The position numbers and the translations under genes are program-made. The notes below the pieces were generated by a model. It did no database searches and had not been told where the DNA came from. It saw only the letters and a list, made by a program, of their open reading frames with translations. Below, piece by piece: positions 1 through 9,369 of a DNA stretch of 64,000 nt (positions within the stretch are counted from its first letter, which is position 1; every line of letters begins with the position of its first letter). The stretch is from Scortum barcoo (Eukaryota; Chordata; Actinopteri; Centrarchiformes; Terapontidae): positions 9,510,044 to 9,574,043 of the forward strand of contig CM041541.1 in assembly GCA_023238725.1 (NCBI GenBank), written 5' to 3'.

Positions 1-1086
1 GTAAGACAAAATGAAGAAAAAGAGACAAAAAAAAAGACCGAAAATGAGACAGAGTACTTTAGTATTTTAGGTTGAATTTTCAAAACAGCAAAATATTTTT
101 TAGTCTGTTGTAACACTGTATGATGTACATGAAACAAATGAATGAAAGGCCAATCAGTCAATAACAAAACGAACTTTATTGGTAAAACTGTCATGATGAT
201 AATGGGCCCCAAAACAATAAAAAAAAGTGTTTTTAACTTATCACAGCTTAGTGCACAAAAATTATGAATTGAATTACATTCAAATCATGTTATTTCAAGA
301 AAAAATACTGAATTACTCTGTAAAAAACTAACTGGAATAATTTTTTTTTTACTCAATAAACCAAGTCTTTTTTTTTAGCTATGTAGCATCTGATACCACA
401 TAGCAAAAACTAGGCTAACAGAGGGATTTTCTTACAATAACAACAATTAAATTAACACTCAGCCTCACCAAAATCTTAATTTATCAACTTTTTATATATA
501 GTTATCAACTATATATCAACTCTGGGTCGCCTGTGTGCTCTGGTCTGCAGCAGGGGATGAAATAAATGCGCACCCCGCCAATGAAAAGGTGAAACTGCAC
601 CAAGGTTACCTCTAACTCTGCTGAGCAAGAAGAAATGAAGATCACACTGTTAGTGCACCTTATGGGAAAAATCAGACCTCATGTGAGATTAGATCAGATC
701 AATGTTAAATAGATTAGTAACTATTTTGATAACCAGTTAGATGTAAGATGTCAGATATTATCCAGCTTCTCTGATTCTGTATCATATTATAGAAATGTAT
801 ATTTTATACTTAGTTATAGTTTTGGATTGTTAATTAGATGATTAAAACCATCACCATTTTTATACCATTTTCAAGTTTTTATATTTAATTTATTATATTT
901 CATTACTTCAAATGGGCACAAAGGCCACGCTGAGGTTATCTTCTTAAACTTTGTGCTTATTTTGACCAGTTTAGTTGTCATTAATATCACATCAGTGAGT
1001 TGTGTATTCCTTTATATGTACATATTTGACAGCACTTCAGCAAGTGTAATGAAAGCACAAACAATCATTTTGTTTCATATGGAAGA
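1..1086. other. AT-rich stretch without recognised gene
   Basis: Low-complexity AT-rich sequence with many A and T runs and no open frame of interest on either strand. It lies downstream of the minus-strand kinase remnant and may contain its 3' untranslated region. No poly(A) signal can be assigned with confidence. Confidence 0.6.
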
Positions 1087-1699
1087 TTAGCAGCAGTTCA
1101 ATCCTCTAACTCTAACTAAAATATTCCTGGTGTCATCTCCAAAGCACACACTGTTTATAATGTTTATGCACAGAAAGTCAAAGCCTGCCAAAGAATTTCT
1201 GGAGTCTTTTAATGCGGACTTCTCTTCGCCTTTTACAGGCGGGCTTTCGGCTGAAGGCGCCTCTTTAGTGGCTGCGGGCGTTTGGTCAGTGGGCAAATGT
1301 GACCCATCGTACCCAGCGGGTTTCTCCTCACTGAGAAGAAAGAACTTTTTCTTTTTCTGGCTGCTGATTCTTTTATAGATGAGCCAGGAGTGTCTTTTCT
1401 GCCAGCAGGTGCTCCTCTACCAAGATGCTCATCTGTGAGGGAGCATGAAGGTGACCCAACAGTGGCTGAAGGTGACCCAACAGTGGCTGGTGGTGTCATA
1501 AAAATGTCTGGCATCTCCTCAGAAATAAAATCAGTTTTTCCGGCTGCTGATTTCTTCATTTCAGCTGAGCCAAAAGCGTCTCTGTCGCCAAGAGTTGCAG
1601 CTCCATCATTTGTATGAAGCTTGTTTGTGAAGGAGTGTGAAGGTGAACCATCAATGGCTGATGGTGGCACCTCTTCAGCTGAACTTTTTCTGACTTGTT
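1087..1699 (-). pseudogene. Ser/Pro-rich C-terminal region of the HIPK-like kinase remnant
   Basis: On the minus strand an open frame of about 145 codons (1670 down to 1233) encodes a low-complexity region rich in Ser, Pro, Lys and Glu. It holds two consecutive copies of the 7-residue unit A-T-V-G-S-P-S at about 1450-1491, encoded by a 21-bp tandem repeat. A likely 3' splice site (tttcag, plus positions 1700 upward) precedes it. Around 1300-1360 the composition typical of the region (E-E-K-P-A-G-Y-D, then K-E-A-P-S-A-E-S-P-P-V-K) moves to another frame that stays open to a stop at 1087, so a frameshift is probable. Disordered Ser-rich tails follow the kinase domain in HIPK proteins, but I recognise no specific motif. 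Linkage to the kinase exons rests on order, strand and spacing; the exon phase does not join simply to the exon at 1803-1886. It could be an unrelated exon. Confidence 0.4.
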
Positions 1700-1802
1700 C
1701 TGAAACAATGTAGATGGTGATTCAGTTTATGTGCTTCCTGTCTCTTGGCATCACAGCAAATTTGTATGAATTCATTCTTTAATCGTGACATTGACCACTT
1801 AC

Positions 1803-1886
1803 CTGTATTAGGTGATACAGACTTATAAAAGTCGGGTCCCATTTTGGAGGGAACTTGCCACTGGCAATGTGGTATTCCTTTTGGGT
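1803..1886 (-). pseudogene. HIPK-like kinase exon, segment after the C-lobe insert
   Basis: This 84-nt minus-strand exon (28 codons, phase 0 at both ends) is bounded by a good acceptor (tgtag) and a consensus donor (gtaagt). It begins T-Q-K-E-Y-H and aligns with the HIPK segment W-R-L-x-T-P-E-E-Y-E that follows the F-F-N-R-D motif. It joins in phase to the exon at 2000-2125, which ends W-W-L-K. Intact splice signals here contrast with damage further upstream. HIPKs are nuclear Ser/Thr kinases that phosphorylate transcription regulators. This copy lacks visible catalytic exons, so activity is not expected. Confidence 0.55.
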
Positions 1887-1999
1887 CTACAGGAAGAACA
1901 TACAGAAATCAGATACTCCTTCCTCAGTGTGTTCAAAAGAGGTTAAAAGTCGGATTGGACATAAAGAGCACAGAGAGAAGCAGAACAAGGATAAAATAC

Positions 2000-2125
2000 C
2001 TTCAACCACCATTTTGTCTCTTCACAGTCTGGGTACTTGTACTTGTTGAAAAAGGTGTGTGTGTTGATCCCAGCACTGAGAAGGTGGTGAGCCGGCTGAC
2101 CCAGTATCAGAATGACGTCTCTCAT
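2000..2125 (-). pseudogene. HIPK-like kinase C-lobe exon
   Basis: This 126-nt minus-strand exon has 42 open codons, an acceptor (ccttccag) upstream and a donor (gtattt) downstream. It reads M-R-D-V-I-L-I-L-G-Q-P-A-H-H-L-L-S-A-G followed by T-H-T-F-F-N-K. This matches the HIPK family block that runs I-R-Y-I-x-x-T-Q-G-x-P-x-x-x-L-L-S-A-G and T-x-x-F-F-N-R, which lies in the kinase C-lobe after subdomain IX. The match is distinctive for HIPKs within the CMGC group. The exon itself is undamaged. It is the best single piece of evidence for a HIPK-like gene here. Fish genomes carry many lineage-specific HIPK-like copies, so I do not assign a particular HIPK number. Confidence 0.72.
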
Positions 2126-2243
2126 CTGGAAGGAGAATATAAAGTAAAAACGATGTCACACATCGAGTCCACTGTTGGGTTGGGAAATGTGTCCGTGGCA
2201 GAACAGTGCACACATTTAAATCTAGACATATTTGTTTATTTAC

Positions 2244-2376
2244 CTATCTGGTACTGGCAGTCGATGGAGAATGGGTGGTTGCTGATGTGCAGAAATATCA
2301 GCACGCAACCAAGATTTGTAGACCCCATTCATCAATGGCCTCGGTGATGGGGAGACCCAGGATGACTTCGGGTGCT
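2244..2376 (-). pseudogene. HIPK-like kinase exon with APE motif, frame broken
   Basis: On the minus strand, after an acceptor (ccacacag), the exon opens with A-P-E-V-I-L-G-L-P-I-T-E-A-I-D-E-W. This is the kinase subdomain VIII-IX block of HIPKs (R-A-P-E-V-I-L-G-L-P, E-A-I-D-M-W-S-L-G-C-V). After the Trp the expected L-G-C-V appears in a different frame: 11 nt lie between the Trp codon and the Leu codon (plus 2314-2324) where 3 are expected, a net 8-nt insertion. The second frame continues L-G-C-V-L-I-F-L and ends with a C-x-Y segment like the HIPK E-Y-D-Q. The donor is offset by 4 nt from the phase needed to join the next exon. These defects point to a pseudogene. A sequencing error is possible for one lesion, less so for both. 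Confidence 0.65.
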
Positions 2377-2499
2377 CTGTGTGGATAAAAAAAATTTACC
2401 TCAAGTATCAGTAGTCACGATACGTTTTATGCTGGAAGAGTGTCATTTTATTTTGTATTAAATAATAAATAATAAAGTAATTAAATTATAACATTTGAA

Positions 2500-2742
2500 T
2501 TAGTTACCAAGTGAGCAGTTTTTCTACATTTTATTGTACAATTAGTTACTAAGTAAAACTCATTAAACAGAAGCTGTTCAAAATCTTAATCTCCAAACTA
2601 ACAAGTAGTTTCAACTGTCACATCAGTGTTGTGAAGTAAGACATTTTTCTCTGAAATGTAGTGAGGTAGACATATAAAAGTAGCATAACATTTACATACT
2701 CAAAGCACAAGTATCAGTAAGTACAGTACATAAGTAACTGTG
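2500..2742 (-). repeat. Fragment of a teleost interspersed repeat (tacttaagtaca family)
   Basis: The stretch ending near 2740 (gtagtgaggtagacatataa, then agtagcataaca and repeated aagta units) is the reverse-orientation end of the widespread fish repeat whose better copy lies at 17005-17420. It is degenerate and non-coding. It sits between the possible first exon of the kinase remnant and its C-lobe exons, where N-lobe exons would be expected. Confidence 0.45.
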
Positions 2743-2769
2743 TGTGAGTGTATTTGCACTTTTACTTAC

Positions 2770-2845
2770 ATTTTTTATCTTCTTTCAAGTTGGAGAAAAC
2801 TCTTGGCTCTTGGCCGCAATCATCGTCTTCTATGAAGCGCCACAT
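2770..2845 (-). CDS. Possible first coding exon, unplaced or HIPK-like
   Basis: A minus-strand ATG at 2845 has a strong Kozak context (ccaccATGT). It opens a 76-nt frame of 25 codons, M-W-R-F-I-E-D-D-D-C-G-Q then E-P-R-V-F-S-N-L, which ends at a perfect donor (gtaagt). About 110 nt upstream is a TATA-like box. The next minus-strand exons are the HIPK-like ones at 2376 and below, so it may be their first exon. No domain is recognisable in the 25 residues. If the link is right, the exons for the kinase N-lobe and catalytic loop are missing between them. It could instead be a chance open frame. Confidence 0.3.
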
Positions 2846-2954
2846 GGTGGAAACTCGGCGACAAACTCGGTAAATAACTCTCTCAATGACTCGAAACGAA
2901 ACGCTGTGAAAGGCTCTGAAATGTTTTTGTCTGAAGGCAAACTGAGCGGTTGGT

Positions 2955-2966
2955 CTGTATTTATAG
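2955..2966 (-). promoter_or_regulatory. TATA-like box upstream of the possible first exon
   Basis: On the minus strand this reads ctataaatacag, a good TATA-box match. It lies about 110 nt before the ATG at 2845, in sequence with moderate CpG content. Whether it is used cannot be seen from sequence. Confidence 0.3.
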
Positions 2967-3620
2967 AGATTGAGGATTGAGTGTCATATTGAAGACCAAA
3001 GACAATGATGAGATTCTGTGTTTGTTTTAAACGGAAAAATAAAAAAAATCACTGAATTTACAGTGTTAAAGTAGAGATTTATACAGCTGATCAGCTTAAA
3101 TCATGAAAAAAGTGAATTTAGTCACATTTTAGTCATTCCATTATGGGTTTTGTGTAGTTGAAGTCAACAAAAAATTTTGGACATTTTTGTATCTTTTTGT
3201 TTTTTGCTTTTTACATGTTTATGTCATCTGGACATTTTGAAGACTACATCTGACACCATCTTTAATGCTTTTCTGGTTTGTTTTAGCCATGATGACAGGT
3301 GTTTCCTGCAGATTGTAGTAGTTCACATACACACACACATAAACCTAGTCATTTTGCTTTGCAGTAGGCCTCATACTTATGTGGATGATTCACATTTTTT
3401 TTATATAACCTTTTGTATGCTTCTTGTTGTACTGCATTTCAGACTTTGGAGAGACATTCAACATTAAACCTTAATTATATATAATCATATTATAGAAATG
3501 TAAATCAAACCACCACCATTTTTCTCTTTGGTTTTACTGAAGAATACAAACATACATTTTAATCTTTCTTTATACGTTGCACCATCTTTTGTTTCCATCA
3601 TGGAATCAATATCTGGATTT

Positions 3621-3758
3621 TTACTGCCAGTCAGGAGCTATCGATGACTTCACCTCATCCACTCCAACTTCTTCTTCTTCTTTTAGTGCAGGACAAGAAT
3701 AGCACTCCACATCTCTCATCCATTTCTCTGGCTGCAGAAACCAATTAATATGTGCCCA
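3621..3758 (-). other. Possible isolated terminal exon
   Basis: After a minus-strand acceptor (cttccag) an open frame of 45 codons plus stop begins W-A-H-I-N-W-F-L and ends S-S-I-A-P-D-W-Q. It contains an acidic run of four Glu. I do not recognise the protein. A GT microsatellite directly abuts the acceptor. It may be a relic exon of the neighbouring kinase remnant or chance. Confidence 0.2.
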
Positions 3759-3764
3759 CTGGAA

Positions 3765-3788
3765 GTGTGTGTGTGTGTGTGTGTGTGT
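3765..3788. repeat. (GT)12 microsatellite
   Basis: Twelve uninterrupted GT dinucleotides, followed by a looser GT-rich stretch. Confidence 0.95.
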
Positions 3789-3859
3789 CCTTATGTGTGT
3801 GTTAGTGCGTTTTTTTATGTGTGCATGTGGTTTATAAAAAAAAAACAAAAACACCATCA

Positions 3860-6220
3860 GGGTAGAGGAGAGCCAATTAGGCTAAAAAAGGACAGTAAAT
3901 TGCAGAGGTTTTTTGAATTGTGGTGTGTGAGAGTCAAACTGAAATTTAAATTCTCGTCACGCCTTGAGTAAGAAAATAGAAGCAATAATGATAATGCAGC
4001 TTGTACTTATTTTTCAAAAGAGGACAAAACTGCTTTTCTGCCATAATGATGAGCTTGTAAGTGTCGAGGTCTGTCCCCCCATTTTCATAAACCCTCATAT
4101 AGCTGGTCAGGTATTGTCGGGCCTTTAGTTCACACTCACAGCACTAAAGTATTTTCTAAAACAAAGATTTATCTTAAGCTTCGTTTACATGCAAACTCTG
4201 TAAGCATGTAATAATTTACTAATACATCAATTATCAAATGATTTATTTTCTGATAAAATAACAAACCCTCATATAGTTGGTTATGCACTGTTTAGCCTGT
4301 AGTCCCAAAGTACATAGTTATTTTTTAAAAACATTGTTTTGACCTTTAGTTCGTGTGCAGACTAAAGGTCAGGTAATTGAAAACTGACCTTTTTTAAAAC
4401 TCCTTCCAAAATGAAGATGTTCAAAAACAACGGTGGACTACCTGTTCATTCACGATTGGTTAGTGCTGCCCGTTATAATTACAAGACGTCAAATAACTAT
4501 AAATAAAAAAATTATTCTTTTTTTCACGTTATTACCGCCAAAAGATTATGCATGCTCAGAATAACGTAAACTTTAATGCCACCTATTGGCTACTGGGATA
4601 TTTTTTTTAAAACAAAAGGTCGTCTGACATAATTTACTTGTGGACTTGGTCTTAATAACTGTCTAACAAACTAACATACTTAGTATCTCTTAATTTTAGC
4701 CGATAAACATTTCAACCATTTATAATCTTAGATAACAATTTATCCACTACCTATGTTTGGTTAAATAAAATAACACTGAATTAGATTACACTGTATTAAA
4801 TGATTCATACTTAGAGGTCTTTATTAATGGTGAAACAAGCTGCGTATGAGGGTGATATTTTTAGATATTGATTCCTCTCTCAGGTCAAGAGGGTTCAAAG
4901 AAAATATTAATCACACTGGAGAGGTTTTAGAAGATGAAGGTCCAATAATTTTCATTCAGTCCCTTAATGTGGATTGTGTTTAATTATCCGTTCTCCTCTA
5001 CAATGTCTTTTATTTTATTATGTAATGTTGTATTATTTTTTATTCTACTATAACTGCCCCGCTTCTTAGTGTTGTTCTTGGCCTGATGTTTTATCGATCA
5101 TCCACGAACGACTCCTGAATCCAGCTGTTCGGATCGGCCAAAAACAGAAATGACAGCAGCGTCCCCTCCTCTTTGCTGTAAAAACAAAGAAATCTGCTCA
5201 CTTCCAGGCTGCTGGAGGTGGCAGCAGCTCTGGTGGCACCAACTCTCCAAACATTCGGTGACAGGCTTTAAAAAAAAAAAAAAATCTGTGTGAATTTCAA
5301 ACCAGAAGCCTCCAGTCGGGCTCTGTGGAGTATGACCGTGAATGTCAAGCTCTATCCCAGGCTAAGGAGCTAACCACAGCTCATTATGCAAGCCGGCCTT
5401 CCCCCGCTCCCTGCAGGACACGCCGGCCCGCCTGCCAAAACCAGTCCAGAGTCATTAAAAGGAAAAAATCCACACACTTTCTCCGACAGAGCCCTGCAGG
5501 TCCCTCCTATCCTGATTTCCTACATTTCCCATCATGCCCTTTGACTAAGCAGAGGGAAGGATTATGAACCTGTTGCACCTTGCATGTGTAGGTGGAGTGA
5601 ATGGAAGCATAGCAAGAGCAAGAGAGTGGGCGTTTTATTTTTTTTTTTCTTTTCCAGTTCAGAAAAAACAACATTTGTGGCTGCGGTGTCCTGCGGCTGA
5701 GATGCATTCTGGTCTATTTCCTGCCACTGTGGGCGTAGACTTTGGCCACAGCGCCTGTTCTGTGATAAATTCCTCTCTGTATAATTGTGTGTTAAATAGA
5801 GGCTGCAGAAAGACATCCTTGATCTCTGATAGTGAGGAACTGACTCAAAACCTGATGTTTTTTGGTGCATTTGTCCATTTTTATGAATCATTTCGAAACC
5901 AAAAGTCCGTGGGCACCCAAACATTACACCCATATGTGATTGTTGAACACCTTTCCTCTAAAATCACAGCCATTAATATGCTGCTATTCACTCCTCTGAC
6001 TTTCTACAAGACCCCAGCTGCATGGATTAAAACTCTAAGAGCAATCAAGCTGTGTTAGGACAGAATGAGGTTTTAGTGGCTCGATTGCATGCAAAGTCAG
6101 TGGAGGATATGATGAGGTAAAAGGTGAGGTAAACATGCAGCCTTATGGCTTGGAAATATTGCAATTATCCTGCAGCTTTATGAATAAGCCGAGATCTTCC
6201 ACACCAAAGTAGGAAAACCA
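3860..6220. other. Non-coding stretch with a degenerate local duplication
   Basis: No recognisable exon. Two related segments begin at about 4088 and 4265 (aaaccctcatatagctggt and aaaccctcatatagttggt) and continue with similar text about cctttag/cctgtag, suggesting an old duplication with a spacing of about 177 bp. From 5080 to 5560 the sequence is less AT-rich and contains several CpGs, but no gene can be supported. The open frame at 5564-6058 has no recognisable domain. Confidence 0.5.
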
Positions 6221-6224
6221 TTTA

Positions 6225-6500
6225 TATTATTTCATACTATGAACTTCAATAGTTAACATATCTGTACAAAACCATACATCTCCTTCATACTGTACATATT
6301 TTAACTATATTATTTCATATTTTACTGTTAATTTTCCTGTTTGTATTTATGCTCATTGACTTACAGTACTTGTTTTTTGTCCTTCTCTATATTTTCATAT
6401 TTTCTTCTTACTTATATATGTATGTTATGCACCAAACTACAGAGGCACACTCCTTGTATGTGAATAGTTACTTGACAATAAATCTGTCAAATTATCAAGT
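6225..6500 (+). repeat. 3' end of a fish LINE or derived SINE
   Basis: The stretch ends in the pattern ctccttgtatgtg then cttgacaataaatctg, which is typical of the 3' tails of teleost non-LTR retroelements. The T-rich sequence before it resembles their 3' untranslated region. No protein-coding remnant is visible. Confidence 0.5.
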
Positions 6501-6894
6501 TTAAAAAGGAAATTATCTTCCCCAAAATGTTATTGTATTTTCTGAAACATCAGCCTGTGTGTCTACAAACTTTTGGCCACGTAGTGCATTTCCTCATGAG
6601 ATGCTTGAGGACTTTTTTTTTGCTTTAGAGGATGGAGGCCTTTCAAAAGAACAAACATATGTACATGCAATAAAAACATGCGGAAGAATCGGATCCTCCA
6701 CCTCCACATACACACACTCTCCACAGAGGAAAACCATGTTCCCTTGTCTCCTGCAATGACAGCCAAGATCCCCTGAACTCCCATCACGTTACGGCTGCTA
6801 AATCCCAACCACTTTCATCTGCCAGGACCGCAATGGAGTGCGCACACGCTGAATAGACTTCTGCAATTACATTATACACACCAGAAGGAGATGA

Positions 6895-7320
6895 GACGCG
6901 AGGCTTAGATAGAGTCAAGAAGACAGAGGGAAGAGAGAGAGAGAGATGAGAACAGTGGAGATGAGAGGACGGCGGACGCAGAGGGGAGGATGAAAGACGA
7001 CAGGAATATGACAGAACGAGGGATGAATGAGTCAGAGGGAGAAGAAGGAGAAGAAGAAGAAGGAGGAGGAAAAAAAAACGATTATTATCTCTGCCAGATA
7101 TCAAGAGCTGGCGAGTGAATTTTCAATCTTTCGGTTTTGAGAGAAAAGACAGACGAAGGGCAAAGTGAGATGGATGGACGGAGAGGGAAGGGAGAAAAAA
7201 AAAGATCAATGTTGGAGGGAGTGGTAAAAAAAAAAAGAAAAAGACGAGAGATGGAGATGGAGGGATGGGTGGAGGGAAAGAACAGGGAGTAGGAGGAGGA
7301 GCAGAATGTGGATATTGATT
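6895..7320. repeat. Long polypurine (GA-rich) tract
   Basis: Over about 425 bp the plus strand is dominated by A and G, with GA, AAG and GGA runs and few pyrimidines. It is non-coding; the open frames on the opposite strand are low-complexity Leu/Pro/Ser translations of it. Confidence 0.8.
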
Positions 7321-7329
7321 AAATGATGA

Positions 7330-7985
7330 AATATAGCAGTTCAGGTGGATGTAGGAGCACACACACACACACACCATACCTAAATGTCCTTGTTTGTCCT
7401 TCATATTTTCAACTGGTTTGTACCAATTACTTATTTATGCTCATTCATAATTTTTTAAACAGTTCAAGATGCTTTAAGCCACTTTGCTGGTCTATAATTG
7501 TTTCTCCCCTAAGCTGAAATCTTCTAAGATCTCATGACATACAAATACATACTATAACTACAGAGAAAATATATGCAAGCTTTAAAAAATAGTTTAAAAT
7601 TAGACCATAAAGCTGCTTTGTTATTCTATACCTGAGTGAGTGAATGCTGATTAAGAATTTATTTTTAAAAATACTGAATAAACTAAATGTGCATCTTCAA
7701 GAAGTGTCTATTTTGGTTTAATTTAGCAGCAAACAAAGGTCTGTTCACCACCGACTACATTCATCATCTTAGTTTAACACATTAGTGTGCTAATATTTGT
7801 TAATTAGTACTAAACACAAGCTGCAGCTGAGTCTGATGGGGATGTCTTTAGTTTCGCAGGTCGTGAATCAAAGTGTGAAAACAAATTAAAATTTGAAGTT
7901 ATTACAGTTCATCCTGACGGGGCTGTGAATGTCTGAACCAAAACATCACGCTAATCTATTCAGTATCTCTCCACATATTTAACTC
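7330..7985. other. Non-coding stretch, nothing recognised
   Basis: A short CA run at 7360-7374, then ordinary AT-rich sequence with no exon or repeat that I can name. Confidence 0.5.
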
Positions 7986-8265
7986 AAAAACACAAATAAT
8001 CTTGTGGTGGCGCGAGAAGAAAAGTCAGCAAAGTCACTGTGATACTTCTGCTGCAGCTCAATGACGTCTGTGTCGAATTTTAAGCCAAACCAACCAAACA
8101 GATGTTGAAATATTTGACAGGATGAGTGAAAAGTCAGCAGACTTCCTCCTCTGGGGAACAGGAAGGCCTACACCGAATTTCATGGCAATCCATCACACGG
8201 TTGTTCAGACATTTCAGTCTGGACCAAAGCGGTGCGCCGACCAGACAAACAAGCGGACGAATTTT
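7985..8265 (+). repeat. Teleost interspersed repeat, two monomers (ggcaatccat family)
   Basis: Two related units carry the hallmarks of a common fish repeat: ctctggggaacaggaagg, tttcatggcaatccatc, and ttcagacatttcagtctgg followed by gaccaaag. The first unit (about 7985-8125) is more degenerate than the second (8126-8262). Related copies lie at 20165-20545 (plus) and 27090-27300 (minus). Confidence 0.6.
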
Positions 8266-8974
8266 GCTGTAGTGGCAGAATTAAAAAAAAAAAAAAAAAA
8301 GAAAAAAAAACACTTCATCTTAATCCTGGCTGTAGCACAAACATTAAACTAATAAGTAAATGAATTCTAAGAAGAAGAGAGGAACAGCGGGGGCGTGTTT
8401 ACGGAGGACTTCCTTCATCTTTCTGCCTCTGTTTGGTCCTCAGAAGTTCAGAAAAAAACCACACACATGCACACGGATGTAATTGTTGCCACACAGTTGT
8501 TGCTCTTTTCATTTATTGTACAAAGAGACGGACAAAAACCTCCACTGAGTGGGCGCCTGTTGTCAGATCCGACCCCGCTCCTCTCGGCAGGCCCTTGCAG
8601 CACTAAAGTTACAACAAGTAAAAACAAAAAAAAAAAACAATAAGCTGCGTGACAGAGGTTGTTTACATCGCCTCTCCTGGAGTAGAGTAGTCTGTGACGT
8701 ACTGCTCGGCCCGGACAGCCGACTGTAAATCACAGCAGAGTAACATTTTGCTGATAGACTCAGACAGCCTAATCTGGCTAATGGCTCCCCACCACTCGCT
8801 CTGACGGTTTGAGTGCGTGTGGTCGCGCTCGATACTCAACAACAACCTGAGCATGCTGATTGAGATACAGCATGATCACAGACAGATTATGAGACAGCGG
8901 GCATGTGAGCACGGACATGTGAAAGGCGCTCACCTCTCTTACATAACAGCAAGACCCGACGACTGAAAGAAAGT

Positions 8975-9365
8975 TTTATGTCTCTTTATGCTCTATTGTG
9001 TCTCTTCTTAGTCATTTTGCATCTCTTTATGATCATTTTGCATCTCTTTATTGTTATTTTGCATCTTTTTATGGTCATTTTGTGTCTCTTTTTAGTCATT
9101 TTGTTCATTTTTTTGTAATTTTACAACTGTTTTTAGTTATTTTGCATATCTGTTCAGTCATCATGTGTTTCTTTGTAGTCATGTTGTCACTGTAGTCAGG
9201 TTGAGTCTTTGTGTTAATTTTATTTTTACCTTTCTGTGGTTGCTTAGCATCTTTGTTGTTGTTTTATGTCTCTGCGTGGTCATTTAACACCTTTCTGTGA
9301 CTGTTTTGCGCACCTTTGTGGTGGTTTTGTGTCTTTTTGTCGTCATTTTAGTCATTTTGAAACTA
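8975..9365 (+). repeat. Degenerate 21-bp minisatellite
   Basis: Successive units such as tctctttatgatcattttgca and its variants repeat with a 21-bp period from about 8975 to 9180. A more diverged block continues from 9230 to 9365. Because 21 bp is seven codons, the array also yields a spurious open frame (8998-9195) with a 7-residue S-L-Y-x-H-F-A periodicity. Confidence 0.8.
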
Positions 9366-9369
9366 AAAG

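Noticed and set aside
1844..2347. 167-codon plus-strand frame
   Set aside because: It lies opposite the HIPK-like exons and is their shadow; the minus-strand reading has family similarity and splice sites.
3340..3400. Y-V-D-D-S-H on the plus strand, like a reverse-transcriptase active site
   Set aside because: No upstream P-Q-G or downstream motif in any frame; most likely chance.
5730..5760. V-D-F-G on the plus strand, considered as the missing kinase DFG motif
   Set aside because: Wrong strand for the HIPK-like exons and no flanking kinase residues.
7123..7404. Minus-strand Pro/Phe-rich frame
   Set aside because: Translation of the polypurine tract.
8998..9195. 65-codon plus-strand frame with repeated S-L-Y-x-H-F-A
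   Set aside because: It is a translation of the 21-bp minisatellite; no start context or splice signal supports it.
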